Origin: Topomyia yanbarensis
Taxonomy: Eukaryota; Arthropoda; Insecta; Diptera; Culicidae
Reading direction: 5' to 3'
Assembly (NCBI RefSeq): GCF_030247195.1
Contig: NC_080672.1
Span: forward strand, 364,304,271 to 364,368,270
Length of the DNA stretch: 64,000 nucleotides
Shown in pieces: positions 14,321 to 25,800 of this stretch. The translations under genes were made by a program, and so were the position numbers. Each line of letters opens with the position of its first letter. The first letter of the stretch is position 1. Under the pieces are notes generated by a model, which did no database searches, was not told where the DNA came from, and saw nothing but the letters and a program-made list of their open reading frames with translations.

Positions 14321-14689
14321 GGTTTCTCGTGTTTCTTGGTCCCACCGTTTTCAAGGAAAAACAGTTTTGAAACCCTACATACACTTGAAAAAAGTATTAA
14401 AGGGTTAAAGATTGTCATTTCGTAATCTCGTTGTGAAATCACAGAAATTTTGAATTAGCAATTAGTAAAAAAATAAAGGGTTATGTACATGACACAACCA
14501 CGGCAATATCAAAAACATGCAATCCCCACACGATCCAACTGTGTATGAGACAATACCACCACTGCCGAAATCCCATAGTAGAGGTAGACGGTATGGATTT
14601 TCGGCTCACACACAGTTAAACCATGTGTAAAACTAGCACCCGTTTCCCTGCTGTGTGCAGTCTTTCGTGCGTATGCGAACCGAAACCCC

Positions 14690-14985
14690 GTCATGTACAC
14701 GAACGATTGTATCGTCCGAATGATATAGCCATAATGTTGTTCGTTTAATATTTGAGCGACGAATGATTAAAACACGCGGCCCCACTATTTGTAAACTACC
14801 CTTATTTGATTGAGTCATTTAGGTATCCGAGTGTGCGAATATGCCAACGTTACTGAAAATCCATAGGGTAGACGCTTATTGTATCGTCTGGATAGTACAG
14901 TCAACATGTTGCTCGTTTGACAAATGAGCATCGACTTATATAAAACGAACACGCGGGGCCTGTACAAATAACGTTCTTGTATGTG
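14690..14985. repeat. Diverged tandem duplication, period about 172 bp
   Basis: The phrase ATTGTATCGTC, then ATGTTG(T/C)TCGTTT, then ACACGCGG(G)CC recurs once, at about 14708 and 14880. The two copies differ at many positions. No function is evident. Confidence 0.45.
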
Positions 14986-15851
14986 ATGAAACGTTTGATT
15001 GCTCTCTTCTGACGACTCGCCGCTTTTTAATTTTTTTTTTCTGAAAATCCTTTTTTGCTCCATTTATAGTATTCGCACATTTTGCGAAATTGAATACAAA
15101 ACACGTGTGTATATTTCCGATCAGATAGTGTAAAATTATTGCGATTTCGTACGGTATAACAGAAGTTATACCGAACGAACTCGTAAAAACTGGGGAAATT
15201 TCTCAGTAGGAATTTTAAAAAAGGGGGCGCCATTATTGAAATGTTAGAAGTATTCTTTTTCCAAAAATACTATTTTGACAATACTCTTGTTTTGTCCGCC
15301 TAAAATTTACCAAGGGGCTGATAAAAACGGGTCTTCACTGCATAACAAAGCTTACCATAGAACATGAATCCAAAAATGACAATTTTTAATTAAAATTTAA
15401 AAAATTGCTATGAAATATATTTTATTATAAGCTTACTCAATGAACAGTTCCTTTTTCGCTCAAATTCCTACCTTTTCTCTGAGACGACGCAATTATTATC
15501 TTTGCCGTGAGAGCGTTTGCTATCATTTCAAATTTGTAATCCTGTTGCAATATATCCCATACTAATTTTTAAATTTTATTCGGAATTCATGGATAATCCA
15601 AACCCTGGCAATATTACTATTGTACGGCAAGTAGGAAGAATATATTTCTAACACATATCTGCGCGAGAAAACGTGATAAAACTGGTAAATATTCAAAAAA
15701 TTGAAGATTTGCATATTTGTTTGATTGGAGTGTGTATCAAAATTGGAAGAGTCAGTTTCAAACTAGATTATTGCTGCACTCTTTTGGTCCTAACTTCTTT
15801 GGGTGGGTCAACACGTCGGCTAATGAGTTTAGTGTTCCCAGTTCATAATAT

Positions 15852-16549
15852 TTAGGGGAGTCTGGGGCTAGTTGGCGGATTCTTTTTTCTCCTTTTGTAT
15901 TAGACATTTGGTGTTGGCTCTAGTTCTGCACTTCAAGTACCGTGTAATACATTATCCAATGTGTTTATGTTGCATTACATTCTGTTTCTGAGTTTTTGAG
16001 CGTAATAGAGTAAAGAGCCTATTTTAGCCGCATTAGGTAGGGTGCCCCACTATTTCTTTAATTGCACGGACTACAATTGATGAAATGCGTATAATTTGGC
16101 TCCAACATCTTTGCTTTTTTCTAAAGAACCAATATGAAAACAAAAATCGCCCTGCCATTTGAGCCAATTAGTTGAACAAAGATGGCCGACGCCGCTCTAA
16201 CCAACTCAGATGAGTAGAGCGAAAATAGACTCACAGTTTTTTAATTTCATTATTTTTGTTATTTAAGGAGTATAAAGCTATTCCACAAGTCACTAAATTT
16301 TTCGATAGCCCGCGAAAAAACTTTGCGTGACCATATATGTAACATACGTAACTACAAACAATTTCACCTGAAGAATTTCTAAAATTCGTTTTTCAATACA
16401 GTCGTAAGTTGGCGAGATTTCCTTGTCACATATTTAAAAATTTGAGATGCAACCAACAATCTGTTCATTTAAGCAATATACTCTCTTTTACACGTTTTTC
16501 CCAAATTTAGAAGATAATGATAAGTGAAACAATCGCCAGCCTCCCCTAA
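15852..16549. mobile_element. Inverted-repeat element with TTAGGGGAG ends
   Basis: The left end TTAGGGGAGTCTGGGGCTAG mirrors the right end, whose reverse complement begins TTAGGGGAGGCTGGCGATTG. It holds no gene. Another repeat fragment (16010-16240) lies inside. Confidence 0.55.
16010..16240 (+). repeat. Fragment of the AGGGTGCC element family
   Basis: Blocks GAACAAAGATGGCCGACGCC, GCTCTAACCAAC and TAGGGTGCCCCAC match 49391-49712 in order, but the right terminal repeat is missing. Confidence 0.5.
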
Positions 16550-16924
16550 AATGAATTAGAATTCTAGAATGAAACAACCAAAGCACTAGAAAACTACTTC
16601 TTACAGTTTAGGAAATTAGTGGTCTGATGGAGTCCAAAATATAAGAAACCATGTATATTCGCTAATGTTGAATTAGGTAGAGGAAAAAAAAGTTTTTGAT
16701 TTTTATTCGCTCAGCTGCCCAACACCACCTCTAGCCGGCCTACTTATTTTAAGGTATAAATGAAAAATCCATTACAAGAACTATCAACATTATTTCCTTA
16801 TTTTTTATCACGAAGACCATCTACAAAAGTTTTTTTCAAGCCAAAAAAAATTTGGGCACTAGAGCGTTAATGATCTTTGCTCGCTCTTTAGAATAACGGA
16901 AAATAAATATTACAATAATAAAGT

Positions 16925-17899
16925 CATGGGTGCGTTTCGACTCGCCAGGTTCTGCTCCACTTGGTCCAGCCACCGGGAACGCTGCGCTCCTCACCGTCTT
17001 GTACCTGCCGGGTTGGAGGTGAAAACCAACTTGGTGGGGTTGTTGTCCGGCATCTTCACAACATGCCCCGCCCACCGCACCCTTCCAGCTTGAGCTACTT
17101 TCCGGATACTTGGCTCACCATAGAGTCGCGCAAGTTCGTGGTTCATCCTTCTGCTTCACACGCCATCTTCCTACACACCATCGAAGATCGTTCTCAGAAC
17201 CCTTCTTTCGAAGACTTCGAGTGCTTGCAGATCCTCCTCGAGCATTGTCCACGTTTCGTGCCCGTAGAGAACCACCGGTCTAATCAGTGTGTTGTACATG
17301 GCGCGTTTCGTGCGGTGGTGAAGCTACCTGGATCTCAAAGTTTTGTGGAGCCTGTAGTAAGCATGACTTCTGATCTCCCGGCTGGTGTTATTGTCCGCAG
17401 TCACCAATGAGCCTAGACGGATGAACTCGTCAACCACCTCGAACACGTCGCCGTCGATCGTAATACTACTGCCCAAGCGTTCCCTATCGCGATCGGTTCC
17501 GCCAGCGAGCATGTACTTCGTCCTAGACACATTTATGTTCAGTCCTACTCGTGCTGCTTCGCGCTTCAGTCGGGTATACAGATCTGCTACCGTCTCCTTG
17601 TTTCTACCGATTATGACCACGTTGTCAGCGAAGCACACGAACTGTCTGGACCTCGTGAAAATCGTGCCCCGCATGTTGAACCCCGCTCTTCGCATTACAC
17701 CTTCCAGCGCTATATTGAACAGCAGGCAGGACAACCCATCGCCTTGTCTTAGTCCCCTGCGCGTTCCAAACGTACCCGAGAGGCTGCTCGAAATTTTGAC
17801 ACAACACCTTACACCATCCATCGTAGCCTTAATCAGTCTTATCAGTTTCCCAGGGAAGCCGTTCGCGTCCATCATTAGGGAGGAATATAGCATATTCAA
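16925..17899 (-). pseudogene. LINE reverse transcriptase fragment
   Basis: The open frame at 17324-17899 reads GLRQGDGLSCLLFNIALEG and CFADNVVIIGR, then a thumb region with NINVSRTKYMLAGG and VVDEFIRLGSLVTADNNTSR. The catalytic FADD is changed to FADN. Downstream on the minus strand, with stops, come TLIRPVVLYGHETWT, FERRVLRTIFDGV and RVRWAGHVVKMPDNNP, the usual C-terminal end of this LINE type. The piece is 5'-truncated at about 17899 and 3' ends near 16925. It is not functional. Confidence 0.85.
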
Positions 17900-19771
17900 A
17901 TAATATTTTTATTTCCGAACAAAAAGTATGAGCGTTTGCATATTTAGTCATGTAGCTAACCACTTTGAGTAAATAGTGATCCCTATCAAAGCACAATTTA
18001 CGGTTGCATATTTTATGAGCAATCGAAATGTTATACAAATGATATTTGCACGCACATTTGATTTATTGCCTTGCAACAAACAGACAACTTAATAGAACGT
18101 ACATCGCTGCATTCGTGAGCACCACCCCACTATTTACTCTATTCATCGGTATACGATATACAAAACAGTAAATTAATGATTAGCCTACCTCCTACCTCTG
18201 GCCGACAATTAACATGTTTGCGCACGTAATTTAATCAACAGTATAAATATTATGACATTTCGTTACGGTGCTCATGAATTTTGACTTGTTGCCCCGGACA
18301 AGTGATAAAACGATTTTCTCAGTCTCACTGTGTATTTCGGGGTAACCATATCAACAAAGTTGGAACATTGCAACATCTTCCTTTTTAGGAAACGCTGTTG
18401 TTATAATATTCTTCCTTTACTATAACATCATAATTATTGCCAATTAAACAGCTGGTCATGGATGGTGTCCCACAAAATCAAAGTTCGGGTAAAAATTGCC
18501 AAAAGTTTTAACTTGTGCATTTGTAACCGATTTTGAATTCAGAAATTCATCCACTAGGAAGATCCATACGAGTTCATGTACTTCTCTGAAATTCGAATGT
18601 CCCAGTATTAGAATTTGTGCATTTCAATAGAATCCTTTCAATACAGGTATCAAAATTCTTCGAATAGTCCCAAAAACAAAAGTCTATTTGCGGTTGCTTT
18701 CTTGTCTAGTGGGAACCTCCGGTGACTGCCCCGAGATCAAAACATCAAATGCTTCCATAACGACAATATGCAATCTTTTGATGCTGGCATTTCGCACCTT
18801 TTTCGCTCCTAACCCATTTCGAAATCACCCTGGATCCCCATGGTTAACCTTCGACTTTGTATGGTATTAAAATATTATTTTCAGTCGGTAGCGAAAAACA
18901 ATGTCAATGCCAATGCGAAAAAAAATATTTTTCGCGGACCTTTAGTAATTACTTCACGACCTCTTAGGAGTCCGCGGGCCCAGGTTGAGAATCGCTGTTC
19001 TGCGGAGATTCCAAGAAAGTTGATATTGCTGTGAATCCATTGAAATTCTGGAACAGACCTCCGGAAGCTCCGGAGTGGATTCTCCGAAACCAGACGAATT
19101 TTTCCGGTTTCATCCTTCACAAAGACTAAATTGCATGAGTTTCTGAATCCAAAAGTGTCCAAATCTATTAGAAAAAGCAGTAGTTGTGCGTGCACTAAAA
19201 AAATAACGTCCTTCCTCAGACCTCGTTAGTTTTATTCCTCTAAAAGCTATATATTGATGTAATAAGATGTCACTAAGCATCAATTTCTATCGTGGAAAAG
19301 AGCATTGAAATTCCATGGACTGAAATTTGAAAAGTATCCGGGTACCCTCTCGGACACATAACGGCTAATTTCAATACAATGAGTGATTTTTGACTAAAGC
19401 TTCAACTGAGAAAGGCTCAATAACTGGGGCCAAAAAGATAAGAAGCAAGTTTTTCGCCCCTTTTACATAACCATAACATAAAAATCAATCAATGTATTCG
19501 GGGCATTGCTAGAACACTACTGATTGTTTTTCATAGAGATTTCACCAACGGTTTACGAAAAAAGCTACTCTTTTCGATTTCATAGATGGCCGTTTTTCAT
19601 GGTTAAGTTGAACGTTCATATATGCAGTCAAGTCAGCTGTCACATACTGATGACACGATATCGAAACGTGTAAAAATGTCGAAATTGATGGACGGACAAA
19701 AATCGGGTTTCCGTTGAGTTTTAATACTGTTTCCTAATCGTATTTCTCTTTTCTTTTCTTTTCTTTTTCAG
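17900..19771. other. Intronic or upstream DNA without a recognised gene
   Basis: AT-rich sequence leads to the MED13 acceptor at 19771. Apart from the weak hAT-like end near 18900-18998, nothing was identified. Open frames are short and repetitive in composition. Confidence 0.6.
18900..18998 (-). repeat. Possible hAT-type element end
   Basis: On the minus strand the segment starts CAGCGATTCTCAACCTGGGC, which resembles the CAG-GG-TTCTCAACC ends of some hAT elements. No matching second end was found, so the assignment is weak. Confidence 0.25.
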
Positions 19772-19856
19772 AAGGCGACAAGGGCTCCTGGGAAGCTGGA
19801 CTATCGTACGAGTGTCGGTCGCTGTTGTTCAAGGCTCTGCATAATCTCATAGAACG
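19772..19856 (+). CDS. MED13: MED13 exon encoding the conserved N-terminal block
   Basis: A long polypyrimidine tract ends in AG at 19770-19771 and the donor GTGAGT starts at 19857. The exon enters with two bases of a split codon and leaves with two bases (CG), which join the A at 27773 to make Arg. The translation contains [20 protein letters not shown], a near-invariant block of MED13 N-terminal domains. The preceding exons, which should carry the start codon, were not recognised in 1-19771. Confidence 0.93.
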
Positions 19857-22800
19857 GTGAGTAGTGCGGGTTATGTTGATACAATATTCTAGGATTTTTG
19901 GGTATCATTTATCATCTAGGCTTATACCAATTTTATCAGCTAAACTTTAATTTGTCTATTAATTTTAATTTTTCATGTATCCTGTGTTGATTTACATGAA
20001 AAGTCATTGCATGGTAAAAGCCCATTCCAACCCAAGTAACAATTTTATAGCACGCTACAAGTGCAATCTAAGTTTTATAATTGGTTATAAAAGTACTATA
20101 AAACCTTAATTGTTACTAGGGAAGATACATTTTGGAAACAATCTTCAATTACGCTCATCATCTTTTCGTATTTTTTGCACCTGATTGCAATTGTTTCACA
20201 TCACATTCCGGACACTTTCATATTTATTCTGTAGTAGCGCCTGTAGTGGTTGGATTTGATATATTTTGACAGTGATTTGATTTGAAAATACACGTGTTTC
20301 AGAGGTGAAAAATTTGTCTCGAAACGCACAGCTCAAAAAATTGGTGCTACGTCGAAAACTTGACACTGAACTCATCAACCTCAGCGTCCGTTGTGTCCAA
20401 CTTCGAGCCATTTACGCAGTTTCCTGAGTCGTCTTTCCAGTTTTCTTTATCTCTTAATTACCCAATCATTGATCGGAATTGCGGGCAGTTGGGTGAATTG
20501 ATATCCTTGCAGATGGAATCCACCTCATTGTCACGGTATTACTGCAGTACCTTCCGTCTGTACTGGCAGCTTGCTAAATCTGACCAGAACTTCAATAGAC
20601 CTTTATCAAGAAAGGTAGCGTACGTTTAAGCTGTACGCACATGAGGCGACATAATAATACTTACTATGGATTTTGTTCTAGCTATTCCAACGCGGCAACA
20701 ACAACAACGTTGGAATAAGTAGAACAAAATCTATAGTGAATATTTTTGTAATGAAAATTTTGGTTTTAAGTTCGCAGCGACGAATTCCTTGCCAGATAAT
20801 CAGTTTTTGGCTCTTAGGGGTTTTTTGCTCTTAGGGGTTCATTCTGATTTTACTCGGAGCGAGGAAAGTCGATTCTTGCAATGTCTAAGGCTTTTGAGGG
20901 CCACATTGACATTGATATGTGAAATATCACTTTGGCCAGTCAATATTTTTCCAATCAGTACGTCTCTGAATGTAGTCCGTTTTTGGTCAGGGTTCCCATA
21001 CCGAGCAGACAACCGTGATCGATGTATTCACATGGGATCTCTGCTGTGTTACGCCACGATAAACATCAAAGAGCAAAGCGGAAGAATCTTGCTTGCATTC
21101 TTTCCTTTCTGTTAATCCAAATTCTCGTACAACCATCCATTTGCCGATGCTTCCAGGTCAGAACTAACACGTGATAAATGGTGCGCCCTAAAGTAGTTCT
21201 CGATTCTTATAATTCAGATGAACTTTTTATTTCTTTGTACTATAACGTGAGAGTATTATTATTTATTTTCTTTGCTATGTAAACCATCATAATCGCATAA
21301 TATCCCTCCAACGCTCTTCGTTCATGGCTGCTCCTTTTCAATCCCGTGGGCACCTTGTGCTCCCTAGGTCTTGCTCCACTTGGTGCAACAAGATGCTCAT
21401 GATGTCTCTCGTCGTCTTGTGCTGGATTTCCGTCGACCACGATTTTTGCAGGATAGTTGTTCGGCATTCTCCTAGTATGCCCCCCCTGATCATCACCCTA
21501 TGAATACTGGGTCGATTTGAGCGAGCTCATGTTTTATCCTTCGCCTCCAAACTCCGTCCTCCTGTAACTCTGAGTACTCCGCAGAGAGCATTTGATGTTA
21601 TTAGTGTTTTGAACAGGATTCACTTCGTACGGGAATTAAGTTTGTCCAACCACAGTTGCTTGCGAAGCCCGTACACATTCATTCCGATTCTAACGGCTGT
21701 TGTTATGGTTCGCAGTAACCCGTGTGTCGAGGTTGACAAATTCGTCGAACTCATCGCCGTTGATCTTACACTGCTGCCTGATCGGGCCCAGCCATGCCTG
21801 CAGATCGTACTTCGATGCAGCAGGCCTGATAACTTCCCACGAATATATTTGCTAGAGGCGACAGTATTTTATAGACGGCATCCCGAGCAAACGTAAAGTC
21901 CATAATACCCCCATGCTCATGGGGTTGGTCATGGGTGTTTGAAATGGGTTCACCCTTCGAAAGCACCATCGTCATGGTCCGGTAGATCCCATAGAAAAAC
22001 CATACGTTGGTATATTTATGGGTTATTGAGATCATTTAATGGGGTTTTAATGGTCGTGAAAGTGGGCACGGACCATGTTCATGGTCTTTTCAAGGGGCTG
22101 TGTGGTGTTTGAGCCCATGAGTATTTGCTCGGGATTAAGGACGGTGATCGCATGATAGATTACACAATCCAGTTTGTCGCCTTTCATGTAGGTTGGCCAG
22201 ATAACTCCATTCTTTTTTTGTTAGGGGAAACTTTGCCACTGCGATCACTATTCAGGTTATCTTTTGTGACTGCTCCTGTTTGCTCTACATGTTACAAATT
22301 ACCCGAATCCAATGTAGTTGGAAACGAGTTGTTTGTTTGCCAATTTTTTTCAGATGATACTTAGCAGGACAATGTCCCATAAATAAACCTGTGATTATTC
22401 GTTTTAGATCCATTAGTTTTTTGGCTCTCGTTGTATCTGAATGTATGAATTCTCCATTCTTCCAATCCAAAGTTCGCGGTACGAAGCCTCTGCGGCATGC
22501 GTTGAGTTTCTAGTCGAGCATTCCTTCGTTTCCTTGCTTGGGTTTGCTGCCTCCACATCAGTATGTATCGTTCCACATTCTGACGGGTAGTTTGACGCAG
22601 CATAAAAGTAATAATAATTTCTGGAGTCCAATGGCGAGTCCAGATGTATACCAATGACTGTGATCCACTTTAGAGATTCCCTGGAGATATTGTAACTCAA
22701 CAGTATAATATATTACACCAATTACAGAGCGTCTGTAATTTGTTACAGTTATCTATTTGATCGCACAATGAGAAATTCATAGTTTGAACTCATCAGCGTA

Positions 22801-25800
22801 TATGGGTTAAGCAAATCGCAAACGTCATTGAAGAACAGCGAAAAACGCAATGATTCGTGATTGCTCCCTTGAGGCACGCATGCAAGGCAAGTTGGTGAAG
22901 CTATATGACTCACTCACTGTTGTTCATACATCAATAATATCTTAAAAATCGAGGACACTACTTAAAATCCATTGTATAATGTGTTTGGTTTACTTCATAT
23001 TTGCTAATTATCTTTCACTAAACACCATGCGCCTCCATTATCAGTAATAAAAATTATAAATATCTTCAAGCCGCTTTGCGAGGACGAGACCCTGGATTCG
23101 AAAATTAGAGATAATTTCTTATAGAATGTATAATATTTTACCGTTCCGAACTGTTTCGCATGATTGTACAGAATACCTTAGTAAAAAAAAGTATTCTTGA
23201 TCAGATCACCTCAGATATATTTAAACAAAAAAGTCATAGACCCAAGCAAACATAGCGAATAAGTTACAATTTCGAACCAATTGCTTTCATTTCCCTACGA
23301 AATAAAATTAGTTTTGCTAAAATCGGGCCAAAATCAAACGAGCAACATGCATTTAAAGTGAACATAGAAATTGTGATTTCGTAAATGAGAATCATTACGT
23401 TAAAATTCATATTCTCATCCAAAGATCATATAATTTTGAATATATGTCATTCAATACATTAGAAGCTTATGAAAAATATAAACTATCAATAATTAAAAAA
23501 TAACTTTCTACGGTTTTATCCAGCCTTCCGGCGCTGTACGTCGGTGACGCAATCGAGCTGATTACATCCGTTGGTAGACTGCAATTGTAAATCAAATTCA
23601 GGGTGCGCAGTATCTCGCAGTATATTCTGTCTGACCAGAAGATGTCGATGTTAGTAAATGTTTGACCAATGTAATCACATCACATCTCTGAGAGTGCAGT
23701 GGGTGTAAGGCCTAGTACCTTCTAGTACCCCTGAGTGGTGCTGAGTTGATAAACTACTGCACAAATTTATATTTTCGCTTAGCTCAGTTTAGATATGATC
23801 AGATAGAAATTGATACGGGTTGAGCTTAATATACCTATTGTTTTTAGGATTGTGTTAACGTATAGGGGTGGAACCCATATGGCGTAATGGACGTTTGGCA
23901 TAACGGGTTTGGCATAAAGACGTTTGGCATAATGGACATTTGGCATAATGCTTATTGAGAGGTAGGGACATTTGGCATAATGGACATTTGGCATAATACC
24001 TATTGGGGGTTAAGGGACATTTGGCGTAATACCTGTTAGGGGGTAAAGGGACATTTGGCATAATGGACATTTGGTATAATACTTATTGGGGAGTGAATCC
24101 AAAACTATCATAATCAACTTTCGTCATATATATGTTTTATTTTGTTACTTGTTTTGTTATCAACAAAAAAAAATATTTTTCATACTATATGAATCACGCA
24201 ATTTGTAAGTAGTTAGATGGATCGCAAAGAAAAAATGATTAGAGATAGGCACATTTGAACATATTTTTAATAGGTTAAAAGGGTCCTTTGGATTACGTGA
24301 TGTGAATTTAGCAAGTTAAATTTCCGTAATTCGATAACTTGAATAATGAGTAACATGTAAACTGTACCCCCGTCACCGTGGCAAGCAGAAAGTTAGCAAA
24401 AGTTGAGCAAAGCGAAATTGATGCTGGCAGAGTTTCTGCGAGAATTTTGCGCGATTTGTGCGAGAATTCTGGCAAAGAATTCGCTCAAATGCAACAACCG
24501 TTTCTGACAGAAGCGGTTAAACCAACCGATGCTGCTCACTTTTATCCAGAATTCAGCCAGGAATCTACGGCCAAGATCTCTGTACGCTTCCTGCCACATC
24601 TTTGTCAGATGTTTTGCTCGATTCGTGCTAAATTCTACCAGGTAGGAATTGCCAGGATCTTTGCACAGTTTATGTCCGAGTTATGCCAGGGTTTTGCTCG
24701 GTTCCTGTCAAAATTTGCCAGGAAACGCGAGCGAAACCGAGTTCGCCCTAGCTCCACTAACCCGACAGGATACGCGTAGAAATCTGACAGGGCTGCCAAA
24801 CCAAGACTGGTAAAAATCTAGCAGAGCGGTCTCTGCCAGAAAATTTGGTGATCGGGACATTGTACAGTACTGCAGTAGAATACAGAAGTATAATAGCGTT
24901 CTTTTTAAAGAAGGGCGAATCACTATACTTTTCATATACTATTTATTTATTAATATGCACAGAATAGTATTGCTCGCACGAAAGGTTCCTCCACGCGCTT
25001 TGCACGCGCTGACGTGTAGAAACTCTTACAGTCAAACCCGTGTGTGAGCGAAGAGTGTGGCGGTATACTTTGCGCGCACAGGGTTCGATTGAAAAATTCA
25101 TAACGCCGAAAATACTCAAATGTTCATTCCAAAATGTTAATGGCGTTAAGAAAAATATTTTGAGAGAAAAAAGTCATATCCAACTTTTTAATATTTTACA
25201 TTAAATAAGCAGTATGATTTTTTTTAATAAACTTCATTCGAAAACTGAGAAAAGCACACATTTCATGTTTTCAACAATTTTTAATATCTTCTTTACAGTA
25301 TTGGCGATTGAATAAAAGTATTTAAAAAAATTAAGGCAAATTACTACTATTTGAAAGAAAAAAAATTTGGGGTAGTAAATTTTATGTGGAATGCCCCATA
25401 TATAATGTAAAGTTGGGTGCATCACAATTCTGTGCATAATAGTAATTAAATATTATATGAAAAGCATAGCGATACAGCCTTCTTTACAAATAACATAATT
25501 ATACATCTGTATTCTACTGTAGTACTGTACATGTTACTCTTTATTCAAGTTATCGAATAACGGAAGTCTTACTTGCTGAATTTACACCACGTAATCCAAA
25601 GGACCCTTTTAACCCATTAAGTATCATGTGTGTAAATGTGCCTATATTTAGTCGTTTTTTTTGCGATGATCCATCTAAATACTTATAGATTGCGTAATTC
25701 ATACAATATGAAAAAAATTTTTTTTTTTTGAGTTGATTCCAAATTACGAAATAAAACATCGTATATATGACAAAAGTTGATTATGATAATTTTGGGTTCA

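Larger units (their letters stand above)
12009..15340. mobile_element. Candidate DNA element bounded by CAGTGAAGACCCG inverted ends
   Basis: The left end CAGTGAAGACCCGATTTTAT at 12009 matches the reverse complement of the right end at about 15315-15340 (CAGTGAAGACCCGTTTTTAT). The interior lacks a transposase frame and contains another element at 12902-14320. Whether the two ends belong to one insertion or to two decayed copies cannot be settled here. Confidence 0.45.

Noticed and set aside
14078..14408. Frames rich in Thr-His or Cys-Val near 14140-14200, and likewise at 40600-40850 and 41946-42149
   Set aside because: They read through CACA/CATA or TG/TATG microsatellites inside the dispersed repeat.
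1..19771. MED13 start-codon exons
   Set aside because: I looked for the conserved N-terminal phrases (HTN-FALTDLCGIKW, LWIFW-GEEPDL types) in all frames by eye and found none, so none is annotated.
23885..24090. CRISPR-like array of short repeats
   Set aside because: The 16-bp motifs are adjacent and degenerate, mirrored in an inverted arm, with no unique spacers, in an animal genome; it is a transposon array.
24378..24779. 133-codon frame on the plus strand
   Set aside because: It lies in a non-coding inserted element and its sequence is made of repeated GCCAGGATC and TTTGCTCG phrases; no protein family and no conserved pattern.
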